This document shows positions 5,546-8,079 of a stretch of 8,079 nt of DNA, piece by piece. A program made the position numbers and the translations under genes. This DNA comes from an uncultured Clostridia bacterium (GTDB lineage Bacteria > Bacillota > Clostridia > TANB77 > CAG-508), in NCBI GenBank assembly GCA_944391155.1, contig CALXSO010000135.1, forward strand, positions 1-8,079, written 5' to 3'. Under the pieces are notes generated by a model. That model had not been told where the DNA came from, did not search any database, and saw nothing but the letters and a program-made list of their open reading frames with translations. Position 1 is the stretch's first letter. Every line of letters starts with the position of its first letter.

Positions 5546-7723
5546 ATGGGAATATATAATTTCAGTGATAAAAAAGAAGAATTTGATGAAGAATATAAGA
5601 ATAAAAACGAAATCAAGGCAATTGTTCCTGTAAATTTAGAAATAAACAAAACATGTATTATAAAAACAAAAAATAATGAAAGAAATGAAGAATACTATAA
5701 ATGGCAATTTATATATACATTAATAAAAAGTGGAATGTATAATAAAGATTATATAGGTGTAGAAGTTTGCTTACCTAAAGGAAACAAAAACTCTGCACCT
5801 ATAAAATTTGATGCAGCAATATTTAAGAGTCCAGATTGGTTTAAACACTATAAAAATTTTCATTTAACCAATAATCAAGAAGAGCTAGACTGGATAAGAA
5901 AAAATATATTAATTGTAATAGAATTCAAAAAGGAAAACTCAAAAAATATTGAAGTCGTATATAATCAGCAATTAAAACCAGCAATAAAAGAAATAGAGCA
6001 AAAATATGCATTAGGAATCCTTTATGACACAGGGAAACTATATATCTTTAGAAAGAAAAACGAAAAAGTTTTAAGATTCAACGAAACACTGAACAAAAAA
6101 GGTGATGAAAGTACAACTAAAGATCTAACATTAGAAAGACCAGACGCATATAATACATTACCAAATTTTGACCAAATCCTAAGAAAAATAGAATACAAAA
6201 AAGTAGACAGAAGCAATAGAACTGTAGATGAACTAGATATAATATCAGGAGCAGCTACAACACAATTAAAAGACAGTGTTGCCTCAATATTAAAAGTAAT
6301 GGAAGCACATTCTTTAGACAATGAAAGAGGATACGAAATACTTATACAGATACTAGCATTAAAAATATTTGATGAAAGACGAAGTTATGAAAGTCTAAAA
6401 GAGCGAGAAAATATAAAGCTAAAATTTTATGAAGAAGAAAAAGAAGAAAAAAAGATTGATTTATTATTTTACATCAACGAAACAGAGAGAAACTTTATGA
6501 AATTATCTGACCAAGACATACAAAATTTCATAAAGAGAATGAGAAAATTATACAATGATGCATCTGAAAAATATAGATATATATTAAAGGAAAACGATCA
6601 AGAAACAATATCTTGGACAAAAGAATCACATATTCATGTTATAGGAGAAATAGTTAAGCAATTTCAAGATTATAGCTTTATTCTTTCAGAGCAAAATGAT
6701 CTATATCAATTAGTATTTTACCAATTTGCAAGTGCATTTTCAAAAGCAGAAAAAGGGCAATTTGTAACACCTCTACCAGTTATTGAATTTATTGTAAATA
6801 TAGTGAACCCAAAAAGAAATGAAACAATAATTGACCCAACAGTAGGAATAGCAGACTTTTTAGCAAAAGCTTACAAATATTCTGGTGCAAAAATAAATGA
6901 TGAAAACCTATATGGTATGGATAATGATGAACAAATGATTACACTAGCCCAACTAAACATGCTATTAAATGGAGATGGAAACGCTCACCTAGAGTGGGTA
7001 TCAGACAAAGGATCTATTTTATATAAATTCAATTCAAGAGGAAAAATAGTTGGATTAGATAGTAAAATGCATAAATACGGAAATTGGGATAATTGGGCAG
7101 GTGATACAAAATTAAAAAAATTTAATATAGTCTTAACAAATCCACCATTTGGAGATGGAAGAAAATATGAAATCAAAACAGACTATGATAGAGAAGTAAT
7201 AGAAAATTATGAATTATGGAAAATTGCAAGAGATGGAAATTCAATAGACTTAGGATTAATCTTTTTAGAAAATGCATACAGAATATTAGCAGAAAATGGA
7301 AGACTAGGAATAATCCTATCAAACTCATTAGCATCTGTAGACAAATGGAATGTTGCAAGAGAATGGTTAACAAATCATATGAGAATAGTAGCACTATTTG
7401 ATTTGCCATCAAATGTATTTGCAGACACAGGTGTTAATACAACAATAATTATTGCATACAAACCTAATAAAGAAAGATTAAATGAATTAATAGAAAACAA
7501 TTATGAAATCTTTATAAAAGACATAAAAAAGGTTGGATATGAAGTAAAGACATCAAAAAGAATAAAATATTTTGAAAATAAAAATAAATTAGATGAAAAT
7601 TATAATATGATTGTTGATAGAAAAGGAAATCCAATTCTTGATGAAGAATTCACAGAAATAGAAGAAAAATTTAAAGAATGGTGTAATACACAAGAAAACG
7701 AATTAAAAAAATTATTCTTATAA
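5546..7723 (+). CDS. fused PD-(D/E)XK nuclease and N6-adenine DNA methyltransferase (BcgI-type RM subunit)
   Basis: A 725-residue protein. Residues about 48-185 look like an HsdR-N-type nuclease: E73, D89 in KFDAAIF and E126-x-K128 in VIEFKK form a PD-(D/E)XK site. A helical, partly charged region (about 235-395) resembles the HsdM N-terminal part. The methyltransferase core begins at GQFVTP (404-409), has motif I DPTVGIADFL (430-439), a GMDND segment after it, and motif IV NPPF (532-535), the gamma-class N6-adenine signature. Motif I departs from the usual DPxCGTGGF. After about 640 only a short charged tail remains, with no target-recognition domain, so a separate specificity subunit is expected, as in BcgI, where A (RM) and B (S) subunits form the enzyme. 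None is in the window. The start is fixed by AGGTGG six bases upstream. No frameshift or truncation seen. Confidence 0.87.
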   Translation: MGIYNFSDKKEEFDEEYKNKNEIKAIVPVNLEINKTCIIKTKNNERNEEYYKWQFIYTLIKSGMYNKDYIGVEVCLPKGNKNSAPIKFDAAIFKSPDWFKHYKNFHLTNNQEELDWIRKNILIVIEFKKENSKNIEVVYNQQLKPAIKEIEQKYALGILYDTGKLYIFRKKNEKVLRFNETLNKKGDESTTKDLTLERPDAYNTLPNFDQILRKIEYKKVDRSNRTVDELDIISGAATTQLKDSVASILKVMEAHSLDNERGYEILIQILALKIFDERRSYESLKERENIKLKFYEEEKEEKKIDLLFYINETERNFMKLSDQDIQNFIKRMRKLYNDASEKYRYILKENDQETISWTKESHIHVIGEIVKQFQDYSFILSEQNDLYQLVFYQFASAFSKAEKGQFVTPLPVIEFIVNIVNPKRNETIIDPTVGIADFLAKAYKYSGAKINDENLYGMDNDEQMITLAQLNMLLNGDGNAHLEWVSDKGSILYKFNSRGKIVGLDSKMHKYGNWDNWAGDTKLKKFNIVLTNPPFGDGRKYEIKTDYDREVIENYELWKIARDGNSIDLGLIFLENAYRILAENGRLGIILSNSLASVDKWNVAREWLTNHMRIVALFDLPSNVFADTGVNTTIIIAYKPNKERLNELIENNYEIFIKDIKKVGYEVKTSKRIKYFENKNKLDENYNMIVDRKGNPILDEEFTEIEEKFKEWCNTQENELKKLFL

Positions 7724-7728
7724 GAATA
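7705..7728 (-). terminator. weak terminator-like palindrome for a minus-strand transcript
   Basis: TATTCTTATAAGAATA (7713-7728) is a perfect 16-bp palindrome spanning the methyltransferase stop codon. Read on the minus strand it is followed by AA and a run of seven T (7711-7705). The stem is short and AT-rich once a loop is allowed, so strength is doubtful. Confidence 0.28.
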
Positions 7729-7881
7729 TTAAAAGGCCACATAAAGCCTCACGTAAATCTTTAAGAAGGCAATCAAGGTAGCCATTCTTGTTGTATATAG
7801 AAAAAACACATAAAAGAAAGAATTTCTATACATTAATAATACTAAGAATACTAAGAATACTAAGAATACTAAAAGCCACAT
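7729..7881 (-). CDS. possible small hydrophobic peptide within the terminal repeat
   Basis: An open frame of 50 residues starting MWLLVFLVFL and ending YVRLYVAF, convergent with the methyltransferase (stops six bases apart). The 9-bp tandem TAAGAATAC at 7843-7869 stays in frame and gives the VFL repeats. A related open frame at 7826-7927 (33 residues from an ATG at 7927, MITLIVFLKTY...) comes from the next repeat copy. A third, ending at 7984, enters from beyond the window and ends in the related residues FLKTCIRLSDVVF. The ribosome binding site is poor (AAGG, eight bases from the ATG). The T-rich minus strand will translate to hydrophobic residues anyway. Only about 3 of 11 substitutions between copies 1 and 2 are in third positions, so selection on the peptide is not visible. 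It could be a toxin-like peptide, but RNA function explains the pattern better. Confidence 0.2.
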   Translation of the reverse strand: MWLLVFLVFLVFLVLLMYRNSFFYVFFLYTTRMATLIAFLKIYVRLYVAF

Positions 7882-8079
7882 AAAAAAGCCTTATGTAAGT
7901 TTTTAAGAAGACAATCAAGGTAATCATTCTTGTTGTATTTGAAAAAAACACATAAAAGAAAGAATTTCTATATATTAAGAATGCTAAAAAACCACATCAG
8001 AAAGCCTTATACAAGTCTTTAAGAAGTTAACAATTTTTGTTATATACGGAAAATCTATATATAGAGAAAAAAGATGATT
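7731..8079 (-). repeat. three diverged copies of a 94-140 bp repeat
   Basis: Copies start at about 7731, 7871 and 7986, each with a CCACAT...AAGCC block. Copies 1 and 2 then share TTTAAGAAG, AATCAAGGTA, CATTCTTGTTGTAT and AACACATAAAAGAAAG. Copy 1 is longer because of a 9-bp tandem (TAAGAATAC at 7843, 7852 and 7861). Copy 3 has lost the central hairpin segment and runs to the window edge. Two hairpins per unit pair best on the minus strand (see findings). Confidence 0.88.

Overview
The window is very AT-rich and A-rich on the + strand. It has strong AGGAGG-type ribosome binding sites, a TTG start, ATA/AGA/TTA-rich codon use and the standard code. Together with a superoxide reductase of the desulfoferrodoxin type and a thioester/Cna-B surface protein, this points to a low-GC anaerobic Bacillota, most likely an uncultured clostridial lineage. 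No taxon below that level can be supported from the sequence.

Layout. 1-290 is an A-rich tract with a 17-bp tandem array. 345-409 is a hairpin that should end the minus-strand superoxide reductase gene (433-813). That gene and a plus-strand alpha/beta hydrolase (974-1864) diverge from a 160-bp region carrying three 23-bp direct repeats. The hydrolase ends at a good intrinsic terminator, followed by a second 17-bp array (about 1950-2112). 2113-2915 is gene-poor: a hairpin cluster, then a nested tandem array (three 118-bp units, each made of about nine 13-bp subunits), then a possible 44-codon ORF whose stop overlaps the next start. 2916-4229 encodes a secreted thioester-domain/Cna-B protein ending in a bare LPITG motif with no membrane anchor. 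4230-5000 has no protein gene but has several long inverted repeats, one of them behind an extended -10 promoter (candidate structured RNA), and a 72-bp segment related to one at 2181-2250. 5049-5124 is an initiator tRNA-fMet with a clear promoter and terminator. 5546-7723 encodes a fused PD-(D/E)XK nuclease plus N6-adenine methyltransferase resembling the RM subunit of BcgI-type systems; no specificity subunit lies in the window. 7729-8079 holds three diverged copies of a 94-140 bp repeat.

How the parts relate. The only clear functional pairing is within single proteins: oxidative-stress defence (superoxide reductase), an adhesin-like secreted protein, and a restriction-modification enzyme. 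The genes do not form one operon; each has its own signals. The least explained material is non-coding: two period-17 arrays bracketing the reductase/hydrolase pair, the 118-bp array, the structured region after the surface protein, and the terminal repeat. In the terminal repeat, differences between copies keep RNA pairing (through G-U) only if the minus strand is the transcript.
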